DNA of 64,000 nucleotides from Holothuria scabra (Eukaryota > Echinodermata > Holothuroidea > Aspidochirotida > Holothuriidae): positions 48,752,394-48,816,393 of the forward strand of contig CM074181.1 in the NCBI GenBank assembly GCA_037179385.1, given 5' to 3'. How positions within the stretch are numbered: position 1 is the first letter of the stretch; each line of letters starts with the position of its first letter. Shown here one piece after another: positions 21,757 through 35,848 of this stretch. The translations under genes and the position numbers were made by a program. The notes beneath the pieces are model-generated. The model saw nothing but the letters and a program-made list of their open reading frames with translations, had not been told where the DNA came from and ran no database searches.

Positions 21757-24126
21757 GTTTCCCCCACATTTCAAGAATTGCCTCTTACAGATTTTGATAG
21801 AATTTGAACAGCAATGCATTTATTTACATTTCCTGTCTGCAGTTCTCGGTTATAGATAAGGTCAATTATCCTTCCCTACAAAACTCTCTGTACACAGATA
21901 AGCAGTGCATGGCCACATAGCTTGTTGACACAGGCCTAATAAGCGTCTTTGGTACTAAGCAGGATGTGCAAACTTCAGTGTAAACATTCTGCTGAAAACC
22001 CATCCAAAGGCTCACAAATCAGGTGTTTAGAAGTGTTCCTTTCTCTAAGGGATCTTTTCATGGCATGCATGAGCAGCACAATGCTTACAGTACTGAAGGA
22101 CTGGATAATGTGAAAGTAGGCAGGTATATTTTCATATTCTGTCGCACAGGTTAAGGTTCATGTATACATAGTAATGCAATCTGCAGCCACTGGAGGCACT
22201 TTTGAAAATGTGTGTGGTCTGTTTTCCATGCTTTTGAATTTCATTATCATATATCATACTTTTTAAGAGGTATTGATGGGCTATGTAATTGTTGAAGAAA
22301 TCTTAAAAAGAAAGAGTTCACAAAGTTGATACTTCTTTCTAATGTTGCACATTGCAAAAATGGTTCAATGATTGCACTCTGTATTTAAGGGTTATCTGTT
22401 ACTGCCTCTCTAGCATGACATTGATAGTGGCAGTGCTAACAGAACAGAGCTGAAACCATTCATTAATTTCAAGACAAAACAACAAAGCAGACGGCTCATT
22501 TGGTGAAGGATCCACATATGCAGGTACGCAGCTGCCAACTCCCACAACCAATTGGTGCAATGGACCAATCAGCTGCCTGCATTTCTTGGTGTGAGATTTG
22601 ATGACACATGCTTGCCTTCATGTAAGGGTGCACATTCTGCTCTGTGATTTATATATGTTTATAAATATTTGTATGATGTAATTTTGTCATATAGAGACTT
22701 TAACCTAATACTAGAATAGAAGTCTTCAGGAAAACAGGAAGCTAGTTGGCAAAGAAGGATTAGTTTCTAGATCTCAAAGACCACTAGTCTGAAGATTAAC
22801 TAGGTCACAGGTTCATTTGATCAAAGGGTTCCTAGATGAAAAGTTTGCTGTACCAAAGGTTCACTAGGTGGAATTTCCACTATAATGCAATGTTCACTAC
22901 ATTGAACAAGGTTCGGTGGACTGAAGGTTTGCTACACCAAAGGTTCACTAGACCAAAGGTCCACTAATGGGGTGTTCACTAGATGGAAGAAGGTCCAGTA
23001 GACATTAGGTTTGCTATATAGATGAAAGTTTCGCAATATGGAACATCAAGTGTACCCTCTTTCTAACCCTAACATCCCTGACCCTCAATCGATTGAAAGT
23101 GTTCCATCTTGTCAAATGTCAAAGTTCAATGTAATGAACCTTCAATAAAGTGAGAACCCCCCATTTTGCACATGCCTTTGTTTGTAATTAAATGTGCCTA
23201 GGTTTATCTTTTACTCATTCGGTCATGTCTCGGAGAGGTTTGAAATAGCTTTACAACAGTATTTTATTGTGGCTTGTTGGGCATTTGGAATTCAGGTGAC
23301 AAAGACATTCTTTTTGCTAAAATTTGCAGATAAAGAATCAACGTTTTTACTTTTGTAAGTTTTTAGTGAGAAAAGTTTGTCCTGACAGGAGCTTGCCATG
23401 GTTTTTATATTTCTGTGTAAATATATTATTATAATATAATTTTGTGAAGATTGAAAAAGTCACTAATAAGCAGCTCATTAGCCTATCCACCCATATATTT
23501 TGCTTCACGCGCTTGAAACTTTGTTGTCATGGAAACTAGAATAGATGGGTTCAAGGGATGTATAAGATTGTTGACCATCAAGTAGACAAGAAAAGGTAAT
23601 ACGTTAAATGCATTGTTTTTTTTTTTTCTTTTAAATGATTTGGGATAAAGATTCAGGGGCAAGGATCTTACCAGGGTTCCACATGCAATGCAGAAAAATA
23701 TCCAGGCAATTTCATTCTGTGACATTGCTTCCTATGAATGCAACCAAAACACCCCAGCAGATCAAAGGCAGTGTGGGTATTCCAGTTTGTTTTTTGATCT
23801 GTGCTCCCAAATGATCTATGCTTTTATTGTGATCTCAATGCATGAAAGGCAATGATGTTACCTAAAGTTTTGTGTATTTTGGTATGTCTGGCACTTTCGA
23901 TCAATTAATCACACGTAAAGTTGGACATTATTCTTTTATGTAAGATGATTTTTCAGTTGTCTTAGTAAACCCTTCTAGAGTTTACTCCAGCTCTTTAGGT
24001 AAGAGTAACGTTTTTGTGAAAAACTGAATTAAGGAATAAAGCAACTGAAAAGCATTTTGAGCAAATAGGTATTACAAAACTCTGTAAAGCACTAGTCAAT
24101 GGTAGAACTTGTGATTGGGAATTAAG
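21757..24126. other. No gene recognised; contains a degenerate tandem repeat
   Basis: Non-coding, AT-rich. The only structure noticed is the degenerate motif series at 22780-23160, listed separately. Confidence 0.5.
22780..23160. repeat. Degenerate short tandem motif (AAAGGTTCACTAG-like)
   Basis: Variants of 'caaaggttcactagacca' recur about ten times: 'aggttcatttgatcaaaggg', 'ccaaaggttcactaggtgg', 'ggactgaaggtttgctacac', 'caaaggtccactaatgggg'. Spacing is irregular near 18-20 bases. Confidence 0.6.
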
Positions 24127-24311
24127 CAGTGTTGTAATCGAGTCACTGGATAAGTGACTCGAGTCACCAGTTTTCAAACTTAAGTGACTTGAGTCAAGTC
24201 ATTGACTCGAGTCACTGTACTATTTCAATGGGGAAATTACTCCTGAATTCTATCGAGTCACTATATCATTTTGAGAGGAAGTGACTCCAGTCGTGGCTTG
24301 TTACAACACTG
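24127..24311. mobile_element. hAT MITE with 8-bp target duplication
   Basis: Termini CAGTGTTGTAA and TTACAACACTG are perfect inverted repeats. The perfect 8-bp duplication GAATTAAG flanks the element (24119-24126, 24312-24319). The interior is built of GAGTCACT/TGACTCGAGTCA-type motifs on both strands. No ORF. Confidence 0.9.
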
Positions 24312-24408
24312 GAATTAAGTAGTGAAAAGATTGCATTTTGTGTAGGAAATGAAACAAGTGGCAGAAATGACTAAAATGAGATGCAGGAAAGATTAAATCA
24401 AATATCAA

Positions 24409-24545
24409 GCTACCCCCTTGTGGGCTGCTGAATTGGCTGGGGGAGTAGAATATACCCATAGTATTTTCATGCTGTCATAAGAGGCTACAAAAGAGAAAGA
24501 TTTGTACCATGTTTGAACTGTATTTGAAACCAACCTCTAACTTGC
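24409..24545 (+). repeat. SINE-like element, family B, copy 1
   Basis: 'cccccttgtgggctgc', 'gggggagtagaatataccca' and 'cataagaggctacaaaagag' correspond to the copy at 48568-48736. The 'gtcataagaggcgactaaa'-like core resembles a conserved core seen in animal SINEs; that parallel is from memory. Confidence 0.5.
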
Positions 24546-25555
24546 ACCATATTCAAAACTGTTTTTAAACTTTGCCTTTTTATCTAGTTGACACTACGTA
24601 ATACATTGATACAACTGATCAACTCATTCTCTTTCATACCAATCATATTGAAACAGGAAACTCTTCCTATCTGTAGAACGAATTTACGAGAGACTGGTTT
24701 CTTTTACCTGTTTCTGTAGTTTATTTTCTTATTTTGTATTAGATATGAAATGTGATATGAAGTGTTTGTCACTATTAGTAAAACTTCTCCACCAGTTGTT
24801 GCTAACTTTGGTTTTAAAATGAGTATGATATTAAGTCATGTTTAATAGTTTCACTGTTAATGGAAATTGATGGTTTGGTTGGAAGAATCTAGTATTCAGT
24901 CACTTGTAGTTAGGATGCATATCTAACAATAGATCACACACAATGAGTTGAACTCTGTAACATGTAGAAAGGTTAAAATAATTGTTTTAACTCATGTCTA
25001 TACACCATAACAAGTGGAATTTCAAAATATTAATAGTTTTGTTATACAACCCTTGAATTACTGTGATAGGGAAAACCTCTCCATTTGCTTTTAGTGTCAC
25101 AGTAACTATAAGTCAGATTTTTATGTCTGAAACAGTGAAAATTGCAAGATTGCTTACATTGCTTCCCCATGTGTATGCAGTAGAATGAGGATAGTGAAAT
25201 AACTTCACCATTCAAGATCTGTTTACTCTAATTACTGGTGCCTTAATTTTTTTCTTTAAAAACTGTTCTTAAACTTTTCTTAAAATGCATTGTATTTAGC
25301 TGATATTATTTTGAAGTTAAAAACTCCCATCCTAGTGTCCCCATTTCATTACTAGCTAAATCATTCTTCCAGTGATTGGTCCCTGAATAGCTGGGCCAAC
25401 ACCATGGGCTGTGCCTGTAGACCCTTATGTAGAACCTTAAGGCGGACCCTTCGGTTCTACAGTTTCAAAGAGAGTTTGAAAGCACTCCAATTGCACCCAA
25501 CTTGAAGTCAGCTGTGTCCTAGGATGGCCAAAAATTTTGTATGGTCCAAAAGTCA
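24546..25555. other. No gene recognised
   Basis: AT-rich, many short frames, no exon with paired splice sites and no repeat termini noticed. Confidence 0.5.
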
Positions 25556-25772
25556 ACATATAGGAAATAACAGGTCTCAGTTCCGGGTTCACTTCGAGAT
25601 CGAGTCATACCAAAGACTCTTAAAATGGAACCTACTGCAATTGTGTGTGATGCTCCGCAAAAGCAATGAAGTAGGGAAAACAAGCCAGTGAAACACAACT
25701 GGAAAAAATAGCAGTGGCTGGCTTGACGTGAACCAATAGGTTGGAAACTTGTAAAACTCTAACTAACTCAGT
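25556..25772 (+). repeat. SINE family A, copy
   Basis: 'cgagtcataccaaagactct', 'gtgatgctccgcaaaagcaa', 'acaagccagtgaaacacaac' and a short 'ctaactaactc' tail. Confidence 0.7.
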
Positions 25773-28330
25773 TCCTCTCCTACAAAAACCTTGTAACAAC
25801 CTTGATGTAACAGTCTTTGATTGGTCAGATTTATAGGAATAGAGAATTGTAAATATATTGTACATATATTTGTTGTCCTTCTGGGCCATAGGAATTTGGA
25901 AACAGGACTGGATTAATATTTATTTTTAGAAAATTTTGTACTAGTTGTTACAACCTCATTCTATTATATTTTTATTTTTGTATATGAATTTCATTCTGTT
26001 TTAATGTTTATTTATTTTTCTTTAATTTTTATTGGAGAAGGATCATCTCATTGTTATGTTTATAGGGCAAAGAGAAGCATTTATATACTTCTAGTCCAAT
26101 GAGTGCTGTCATGTGACACCATTAGGTAGCCACGCCCACTGCCAGGCAAAAGCAACAGTCATCAGTCATCATGTCAGCTGCTTCTCAGCTAGCTTATACA
26201 TTGTATTTGATCAGCAAAAGGAGCAGAGCTTGCAATTGTGATGTCGGTAAATGCATAGCCATATGAGACCTGATCTCTCATGGGGGCAGTGACTTTTTGC
26301 CCAATTCCAGATCCCCAACTAGGGCATAATTTCTGGCCAACTGAGGCACCAAAGTCTGCCCGATTCATCATGGTTTTGGCTGCAGCCCCCACAGCCAGGA
26401 GCGAAAGCACTTTTTACCATTGCTACATAATCTTTTATCTATTACAACTCTTTGGCCTTAATATTGCCATCAGATTTACGTGAAACTCATCTCTGCATCA
26501 AATTCTGACTCCTCTCTGTATTTTTAATGTATGCCTTAACCTCTTACACGTTATGAATGATGATACTCGACCCACCGACACAATTGACTTAATTTTGAAA
26601 TTGTGAACCAATAAGGCAGCTCTTTTTTGTATTCCCTTTCAAAGTCAAAGTGATTTTTTTGCAGTCTTGGCTTTTGTGGGCAGGAATTCTTCTGTGCTCA
26701 TAATACTTGAGCTTTAAAATATGGTATCTCACGATCGGATGGCTTGAAACTTTTTATGCAAGGTGTACATATTATCCAAGAGACCTTATGAATATGATTT
26801 CACAGAGCAAGAAGTACACCATTTTTTTGGGGGGGGGGAGGGGGGCAAATCAAACGAACAGACAAATGCAGACAGCTGATTTGTCAACCAGTCCAATATG
26901 TGTATAGTCTGCTACAGGGGAAATTCTTTGCCTGGGGCCAAATGGTTCCATTGTTTTGCCCCCAAGGATGACATCACTGTGTTGTCATTGCATAAGGTCT
27001 ATTGGGAGGGAGAGACCAATTCTTTTCAGATTATGTGCACGCTGTTTATTGGGGGATGGTTACATTAACTGAACCTTTTTGCCATAATATTCTATCGACT
27101 GTATTTCTTGTTAGAGTTAGGGATTAGGTTAAGAACTGATGCTATCATTAGTCAGTTAGGAAATTTCTTCTAAATGGTTCACATTATCAACCCATCTTTT
27201 GGGTAGAGGTTAGATAAAAGTGGAAACAAGTATGATTATAGGAAATTCTTGCTCAATCAGATATTTACTACAGTTCTGAAACAAAAAACCTGATTTTTTT
27301 AAAGTCCTGAAATATCCAATCATTTCAGGCCTTTACCTCAACCCATCTCCCCTTGACAATTTCCCTCCCAGCAGAGTTTCAAATAGCCATTAAAAAATTT
27401 TCACACTTTTGGCTTTCTGAAAATTTTTACCACCCCACCCCCCCACCTTCACCTTGAAGGTCATTTGCCTTGTCAACCCTCCACCCCACCCCAAACTTGT
27501 CTTGCCACGAACCTGTTGGCTGTATGCCCCAGTCACTGTAGCGTGTTTGAAATAGCATCCACACTTCAAGTCAATTCTCGTAATTTTTACCAGGGTAAAT
27601 ATGGGTAAAACTAATACTTGTCTCTAATTTTTACCTTTCATGGAACATTTTTTTTTCCTTTTTTACATTGTTTTGTGGAAAATTTCTCGACATTACCTCA
27701 TATTTATCAGTTGGCATCCCTGCCTATCCAGAAATATCACATTTTGCTTTGGTTAATACTGAAAAGATAGAGAGGAACAAAATGTCTCATTGAATGGAGA
27801 TGAAAAATCTTTTTTGGATGATTTTGTTCTGTATATTGTGATAAGATCAATACAGAGGCAAATTGAATCACTCTAATGATTACTTTTGTTTCATTTGTAG
27901 CTTTGTGTAAGTACCCCCTCAATGTCATCAACAGCAAAGCCATGTGGATGTAATTCTTGTCTAAGAGATTCTTTATAAAATTATTTACAGAGTATGATCA
28001 AATACAAGGTAACTCCCTGAAATTTATAAACATAATTTGGTGACATGATTGAGGTCCTGGGGGTATTTAGCAAGGACCTCAACCATGTGGATACCACCAG
28101 GGGCAGCCCCACATTTACTGAAATATTTCAAGTCAGCCACTGTGTATTAAAGATGGAGTGTCGTCATGTAAAATATCCTGAAAACGCAAACCTTCGGTAA
28201 CCTTTTCACGGATTACGTCACAGGCACATGACTTCAAAATTAATATTTGAAATATTCATATTTCAGATATTAGTTGTGAAGTCAAGTAGTCACGACGTAG
28301 TCCATGAAAATTTCCCGAAGTCTTACGTGT
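25773..28330. other. No gene recognised
   Basis: Non-coding, AT-rich sequence with short homopolymer tracts (poly-G near 26828-26842, C-rich near 27430-27490). No supported exon or element ends. Confidence 0.5.
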
Positions 28331-28340
28331 TCGGTTTTTT

Positions 28341-30155
28341 GGTTCCTTGTGTCAACAAAGGAACCTATGTAGTCAAGTTGGGGTATGTATGTGTGTGTGT
28401 GTGTGTATTTGTGTATGTGAATTTTTGGGGGGACGCCTGGATTCATCTTGATCAAACAAACCAAAAAGGCAATTTCACTACCCTCCTACACCGTAGGATG
28501 TTCCTAACTTGAGTTATTGACAATTAAGTGACAAGAAAGTTAGTGTGTAGGTCATATATGCAAGGTATGGAGTGCAATAACTCAATAACCAAGTAATATA
28601 GGGGGATGGCTGAATGGAAAGTTGTATTCATCTGAGGAAAGTGCATGTGTTGACCTACTTTATGACCTCATTTGACCTTTGTGACTTTTTGTGATACCTG
28701 GATTTGTCTTTTTGAGACGAACAACAAAGGCACTTATACTACCCTCCTATGATGTTGCTAACTTGAGTTATTGTCATTTCAGTGAAAAGTTAGGGGTGTG
28801 TGTGTATGTTTGCATGTTATATGCTTTGGAATGTGAGGCACAAAGTGTGATAATTCAATAACCAAATGATAAAGGGAGGTCACACAAGCAGGGATGATCC
28901 TTTAGGAAATATATCTGGTTGTCCAGAGGACAACCTGCATTGGAAATTGGTTGTCCTTCCCAAAACTTGGTTGCCCCCCAGGACAAATGCAAAATACGTT
29001 TGCAAGCTATAACAGTATTTTTTAGTAATACAAAAGAAAAATAAAAAGCTCTGCTCTAATCTGTTGTACTATAGCAACTTAAAACTCAAGAGAAAAAGCA
29101 AAAGAGGCTGATCTGGATGCTTTCGTGCCTTATGGCACACATGTCCCTTAGACTTTTGGGGGGATATGTCTTTGTTTAATTGGTATAAAATCCAACTGAA
29201 GTTTAATGCCTTTTGACAAATGCAATGTATAAAAGAAAAGAAGAATTATAACTCCCTCTTAGTCTTAAAGCAGTTTAGTTAGCAATCACGCCAGTAATGC
29301 AATTTTTACTTAAAAAAAACCTTTTCCTCATATACAGTATTTAATAAAGTTATTTACAATGCAAGTTTTGATTCCATTTTTAATATTATTATGTAAATAT
29401 ATCACAATACTAAAATATAAAAGCAGTTTCTCTTCTTTACCTCTGCTTTCACACTACTGGTACTACTTTGCCTTTTTGAACACCCTCTTCAGGTTGAAAG
29501 TTCAAGTTGAGAGTCATTTATCAGGTAAAATTACAAAGCTATGTTTGTTTCTTGTTCTCTGGCAAAATTGTGAAGTAGAAATTGTAGCAGACATTTGGGC
29601 CTTTGCTTATTTTTCCTTTTGAGGCAAACACATAGGTAGTTCAAATGACAACCATCTCATAATTTCTAGTTCTCCATCATAAGTTTTGGTTGTCAGGGAT
29701 GACCAGATGACTGTTACATTTCTTCCTTGCACAAGGGACAGTTGTGTTTGTAAAATGCAGTGTTGACCTACTTTGACTATATTTGACCTTTATGACTTCT
29801 TTGTAAGGTCTGGATTTGAATTATTGAGATTAACCAAAAGGACAATGCCAATTAACTACCCTCGTATAGTGCCCCAGACTCAAGTAAATGACAATTTAGT
29901 GAAGGTGATGTGTGTATGTATTTGTCACATGAAAATGGGAGGTATGCAGTGTGATAACTTGAAAAATCCAAGTGTTAAATTTCTCTCAAACTGCAAGTGT
30001 TTGATTTGAAATTTAATGTGCCCGTATGTTTTTGGGTGAAGGTCAAAGGTCATTGGGGCTAAAGGTGCCAATTATGCCTTACCTTGCAACTCCCAAAATA
30101 AAAAAAAATTATCTTAAATGCAAGGAACCATAGTGCCCTTGGGCTCTTGTTTTTT
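28341..30155 (+). repeat. DR1-type repeat, long copy with both ends
   Basis: Begins with GGTTCCTT..AAGGAACC (28341-28365), has a (GT)n tract at 28390-28407, and ends 'caaggaaccatagtgccctt' then 'gggctcttgttt' at 30121-30155. One perfect AGGTCAAAGGTCA lies at 30040-30052. Units contain 'ctaacttgagttattgac' and 'gacctactttgac'. The stretch 28893-29700 is unrelated and flanked by 'cagggatga' on both sides, so it may be a later insertion. Confidence 0.6.
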
Positions 30156-31123
30156 TTTTTTTCCTCATGACGACATTCATCTTAAAAGGGAAATATTGCG
30201 TTTGTCTTGCAAGGAAATTTCATCCTTTTAAAACCAATATTTATTGGCAAAGAGTGATAAATAATTACAAATGAGGGAGTATGGTAGCGTTCTTTTCAAG
30301 AAACAAGTTTTCCTCAGAAATTCAGGTGTTGGTTGCTCAAGAATAATTTGTTCACCCAAACTTCCAAGAATTCATGAGATGAAACTTCCAAAACTCTTCT
30401 TGTGCGTAATATTTTGAATTAAGAGGTGAAGCTATTGCTGGGGTTTATTGTTGAGACCGAATGATTTGAAAATGACTAGAGCTATTTACTTTAAATGCTA
30501 TGTTGGAGCATTTTAAATGCAGTATTTCCCTTTACCTCCCCTCAAAATTTTCTAGTATCCCCACCCTTTCCACCCTCCAGAAAAAGTGTACAAAAAGTTA
30601 TAGCGAGGTGGTACTTTGAGTCGGTCACTTAATCGGAATTTTACTGAAAGCTGGCAAATCTTGCAGCAGTATTTAAGTTTCAATTTATTTCCATAACTAT
30701 TGTTTCTCTTAGTCTAAATCTTTGGTGTAAATTTCCTTCGCAAACTAAAAAACCGGAATTTGAAATTTGTACCGCAAGTTACGCGGATGCCTAACCAGAG
30801 TTCAAGAATGGTGGTTTGAGTCGGTTACCCAATCGTTACGCACATCCGCAGGATTGATTTCAAAATATACCATATTCAATGAAGTGATGTTCCAATAAGG
30901 TCCAAATCATCAAATAATAGTGAGTGCCCTTTTCACAGTGATGTCGAACCATACTTTAAAACTAAGTATCTATTATGAAGTTCAGGTGTCACTTACTGTA
31001 GTTGCAACTCCCTGCTTAAAATGGATTTTAGCGGCTGAGTTCCTAACCAATTTGTTTAGAGAGCACCAAGGACAATGGCTGTGGGTTCCATTTTCAAAGT
31101 CTTCGGTATGACCCGGTGAAGGA
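30156..31123. other. No gene recognised
   Basis: Contains two similar segments, 'gtggtactttgagtcggtca' near 30609 and 'gtggtttgagtcggttaccc' near 30810. At 31085-31120 there is a fragment of SINE A in reverse ('ttttcaaagtcttcggtatg'). Confidence 0.45.
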
Positions 31124-31131
31124 CATAAGGG

Positions 31132-33286
31132 CCAGGGGCGGATCTAGGATTTTTCATTAGGGGACGCTGACGGCCGATCATTTGCCTGAACCACTATAGC
31201 GAAGCGCCACCATCTGTTGGCGCGGAGCGTACAGCAAATTTTGAAAAATCGCGACCCCTCAGATAGCCGGAAATGGCATTTCCCAGGCTTGTAAATAGAA
31301 CCTAAGCAATCGTTACTTTGAGCTTTTGTTTCCCAAAAAAATGTTCCCTTCAATTGAAAGTGAGAAAATTGCAAAATCTTTCTTGAAGTTCATGAACTAA
31401 ACCAAAACTTACTTGATCTTGATTTAAGCTAAGATCACTCTTTAAACACTTTTGATGAAATATCTTTCCGAAAGAGTGCCGTAATGTTATAGGTCCGCAA
31501 AAGGTGGTCTAAAGATAAGGGGGATCCTCACACAAGGTACAGAGAGGAGAATCTTTCCTTTTTAATTTTGAATAAAAATTCGTTACAACCTATAATTCTA
31601 TGAACGTTAAAAAGCTAAAAGAATTGAATTTTGGGGTCTCCAACAGCTTCAAAGACGATGGTGAAAATATCTGACCAAGAATACGATGCACTGCTGTAAG
31701 ATTCACATTTTAGATCACAGTAGCTTTTAAAGTCTTTTGCTTGATAAAATATACCACTTTATTGTCATGTGCATGAGAGATAAACATTGTTAAACGCTTT
31801 GCGTTATCATTGATTTCATAAAGTGGCATGTAGATTCAGTCTCCACTCCCTCGGGATAGCAGAATTTTTCCATAATACAATGTAAAAGGAAAAATATTAG
31901 TAAAATTACATTTATGGCAGAAATCATTTTAATTAAGCACTCAGTCGACTCTCTCATTAAACAAATTACTTTGTTAGTTTTAGTTACCATGAGAGCTCTG
32001 GCTCTAAGTTTATTGTCAATTTTAATAAGAATTATTCGAAATATATTAATTAGCATACACATCCAGAGGGCGTAAAATAAGATCAAATGCAACAGACATT
32101 ATAAATACTTGTTTTAAATGATAACATGTTCATTGGAAAGGTTACATTAAAACATATATATTCTGCCATATTTCTTGAGCTTACTATCAAACAAAACTTT
32201 CCAAAAAGCAAAGCCATCCTGAAAATAATTTTTCCCCCATTTACACTTTAAGCTATAAGCAAAAGAGCATAATTCCGCATTCTTAAACCACCTTCACATT
32301 TTGCACATATTAAGACAGAACGTTTCCCCTAATTGTCTGGTTTGTGCAATTGTGTGACCAAATAAATTTATATAAAATACCCTCTAGTTCATGAAAAAAG
32401 GACGAAACGGGATCACAGATTGTATAAAATAAGTGAACATAGACATTAAGCTCATGTGAAATTCGGCTATGCGCTTTTTATACATTCTATACACCGTGAC
32501 CAGTAAAACGTAATTTTCATCTTTCAAAGTCTTATTATGTGTCTGATAGGTACAAATTGTGTCGATTGAATTTTCATTCTCATCTCAAAAATTCATGGAG
32601 GCGTAATTCATTTATAATGTTCATCTGTTCATGAAAATTAATTTTTTCATATTTCTTCTCTGAGAGACTGACAGAAAAGAGATCACCGACTTAGAGAATA
32701 CAAACGTTAATACAAGCCATACATTCCTGTAGAACTCATAATCAGACTCAAAGGATACATTTGTGGTGGAAAAAGGTCAAACATCGAACACATTTCTGGC
32801 AAATGTATAGTCACAAGGAACAAATATTTTTCAAACATATTTCGAGCTTAGCTCAACACAAAACAAACACAGTTTTCCATAAAATATCAAAAAGTGAATC
32901 AGTGTCCCACTTACATGTACAAATCAGTGTTTAGGTGATAATGAAGCATTTTTCTTGAATTTTACGTTCACCTTTATGTGTTATTCAGAAAGAATCATTA
33001 CTACAAGGTAAATACCAAACAAATACATCCAAATCCATCCCATTTTTCCACTTTGTGATAAACTGTCACAACTTCGTATCCACGAAAAAGACTTATCATT
33101 CGTACTGAGTGCTAGTTGCCTGGCAAAATTATGCATTGCAATCTTTTGATATCGGGAAACAACATCGCTGTAAAAATACAAAATTGCACTTAATTAACAC
33201 CTGAACATGTTACAAATACGAAAAAATAAGCTTTGGAAAATTTTAGGGGGCACACGCCGGGTGCGCCCCGCCTTAATCCGCCATTG
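31132..33286. mobile_element. hAT-like element, 2.2 kb, no transposase ORF
   Basis: The perfect 8-bp duplication CATAAGGG flanks it (31124-31131, 33287-33294). Termini CCAGGGGCGGAT and ATCCGCCATTG are imperfect inverted repeats. A subterminal palindrome GCGCCACCATCTGTTGGCGC is at 31204. The interior is AT-rich and contains no long ORF, so this is a non-autonomous copy. Confidence 0.8.
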
Positions 33287-33294
33287 CATAAGGG

Positions 33295-35848
33295 TATGAC
33301 CCGGCCCCAACTGCAAGTCGGATGCTTTGCAACACCCTGTCTCAACCAAGCAGCGCGCGTATCCACACATTTTGAAGGGGGTGCTGAACTCGGAGGTCGC
33401 CGAAAATGGGGGCGTTAGACGCGTTTTCTGCCTAGCATATGGCATCCTGCAGAAACACCGTCTAAGCGGAGCATACTCTCAGTTGACGCTTTAGCGTACG
33501 GAGAGCTTTGTAAGTATAACCCCTTCAGACAGCTGGAAATGACATTTCTCATGCTTACGTGGAATCTCAGCAGTAGTTATTTAGAGCAATTTTGCAATAA
33601 AATTTACACTTCGTTGAAAATGACAAATTTGACACAGATTACATGTCCGAAGACTTAGGAAATTGAATAAGGGTAACATTGTCTCTTACAAATCCGACTG
33701 AACTTAATTTTTCCTCGTTTCTGCCTCAAAAGTCACTATAAGTAGCATATACTGGATGATGTGCATCCCAGGCAAATAAGGACGCAAATTATTTTGTAGA
33801 GGCAACAAACGACCTACTCCCATATCAATGTTGTTTTGACACACTTTATTTTCAATCCGTGTGCATCAAATCAAGACATAAGCTACGAAATCGAATTCAA
33901 GTAAGATCTATACTTCAAAACTTCCTGTTATCAGCATCTCAACGACAAAGTGTGGTTTCGATGCTTTCTGTTTGCATCACAAATTAACACTAAGAGTAAT
34001 ATTCTTCTTCCTCGAAAACTTTCGAAAATTGTCAGATGCGTTGTAATATTTTTCCGATATTTGATGTCTCTGGTGTGCAAACTGTGAGGGAGCACATCAC
34101 CATTAGCAGAACGGCCTCCTCGGGAAAAGTAGTTTGAAAGTACACCTTCAATTTTAGATCTTTGAGTGTAAACTGCTCACATTAGAACAATCAGTTTCTG
34201 CTTATTTTTTCGGGGATTGAAGTAGGAGATGTTAATGTGTAACTGATGCAAAATTGGGATGGATTGAAGGTAATTTAGACCATTTCAGTACTGGGTGTTA
34301 AAAAGAGGTAATTTCCGTCACTTTGCGGGTTAATTGGGGTGGGTGCAGAGCCCAAAAACTTCTTTCCCATGTAGCTCAAAATCAAAACGGTCATGCCATG
34401 GTGAATTTGTGATGTCATGATTGGCCAACTCCTTGGCTTTCATGTGAGGGGTAGCTTTAGTGGGGTGTGAACTTTGACAGGGTTGAGGAGGCATTTAATG
34501 AAGGCAAAATAGTGTGTAAGTCATTGGAGAAATTAATGGTAGTGTGCTCCCTGTGACCACAATCTCTCCTCCTGTGAGGCGCCAGCGAAGCCATTTCGAT
34601 TTAGGACAGTGGTTTCCAACGTTTTTAGCACAGCGCCCTCTTTAGTCATTTTTTTTTTCAAACGATCATGAAACAAGAAAGAAACTAGACAGTCTGTTTT
34701 TGCAGGCAAGTACATATCGAAGCCACCTACCCTTGAATTGGGGATCGGTCTCTGTTGAACACTCGGAAATTGGTAGTTTGCTTGGGTTTGGACAAATAAG
34801 TTTTGAAATGGTTGAAGGGTACTAAATTGTTCTAAGATCTTGAAATGTCAAATCTGCATTGAAATCCGATGTGTGCCAGATGCGGCATTAGGTTTTCATG
34901 CGATTGTGCCCCCTTACCCGAACACAAAGAATTGGCCCTATTATAACCTACAAGAGGTAGGTACAAGAGGTACGGTATAGTAGGTACAAGAGGTAAGTTA
35001 ACTAGATAAACTCCACTTTCCCCATAGAGAGGTCATCATCATTGAGGCGCTGCGGAGCCTAGTCGTTGGGTGGGGCATCATGGGCGACATGCCCCCATGC
35101 ACTTCTGAATGTAGGCCTAGTCGGGGAAAATCAGCATGTCAGGGGAAATCCCAGTCGGAAGTCAGTAGTATGACCGAGTTTTACCGGGCAGTAGGAGCTA
35201 AATTCCACAACTGACAGCTGTTATGCCTGTTTCAATATGCTTCCGCATGTTTTCAAATAGCACCATTTTACATCTCATCCCTCCTATAAAGCAAAAAACC
35301 AACATTTTCCAAAGGGTCTCATTCAGGATAGCAAATTAGCCGAACCATAAGCCAACTTTAGGCCTATATGTTACTAACTTCGATATTTTTTCTTCAATTT
35401 GAAGGCCCAACTGCAAACAACAGGCGATTGAATTCCTGACATAGGCCTACCCCTAACTCAGTTACATGATCTAGTACCTTCCCATTGGTGGCATTACGAG
35501 ACATGATTTTTCAGTGAGAACATCCATAAGCCAGAATTATCTTTCCGACAGAATGGTTTGGGCCTAAGTCTCTCAAAGTACTACATGCATTGCAGCAAGC
35601 AAAATTTAAAAAGAAAAATGTTTTTAAAGGAAAAATGGCAGCGTTGCTCTTCGTTCAAGCTAAATGCGAACACTAACACCGCTCAATTAAAATAAATCAT
35701 GGCAAAAGTAAATTCTACTGCAGAAATTAAATATACCTTTCTAGCTTTAAGGCGTTCCAACGTTTTTTCTACTATGAAATACCATCAATCGATTTTAATA
35801 CTAGCAGGCGCTCTTGGTTGAGCGAATTTCACACAATATGAATTGATT
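33295..35848. other. No gene recognised
   Basis: At 33300-33560 there is further sequence similar to hAT subterminal regions ('cagacagctggaaatgacat'). A short duplicated motif 'gtacaagaggta' occurs near 34970-34995. The rest shows nothing I can support. Confidence 0.45.

Noticed and set aside
31790..32092. 100-codon minus-strand frame inside the 2.2-kb hAT-like element
   Set aside because: No similarity to a hAT transposase (no recognisable dimerisation region or DDE context), and composition equals the AT-rich surroundings.
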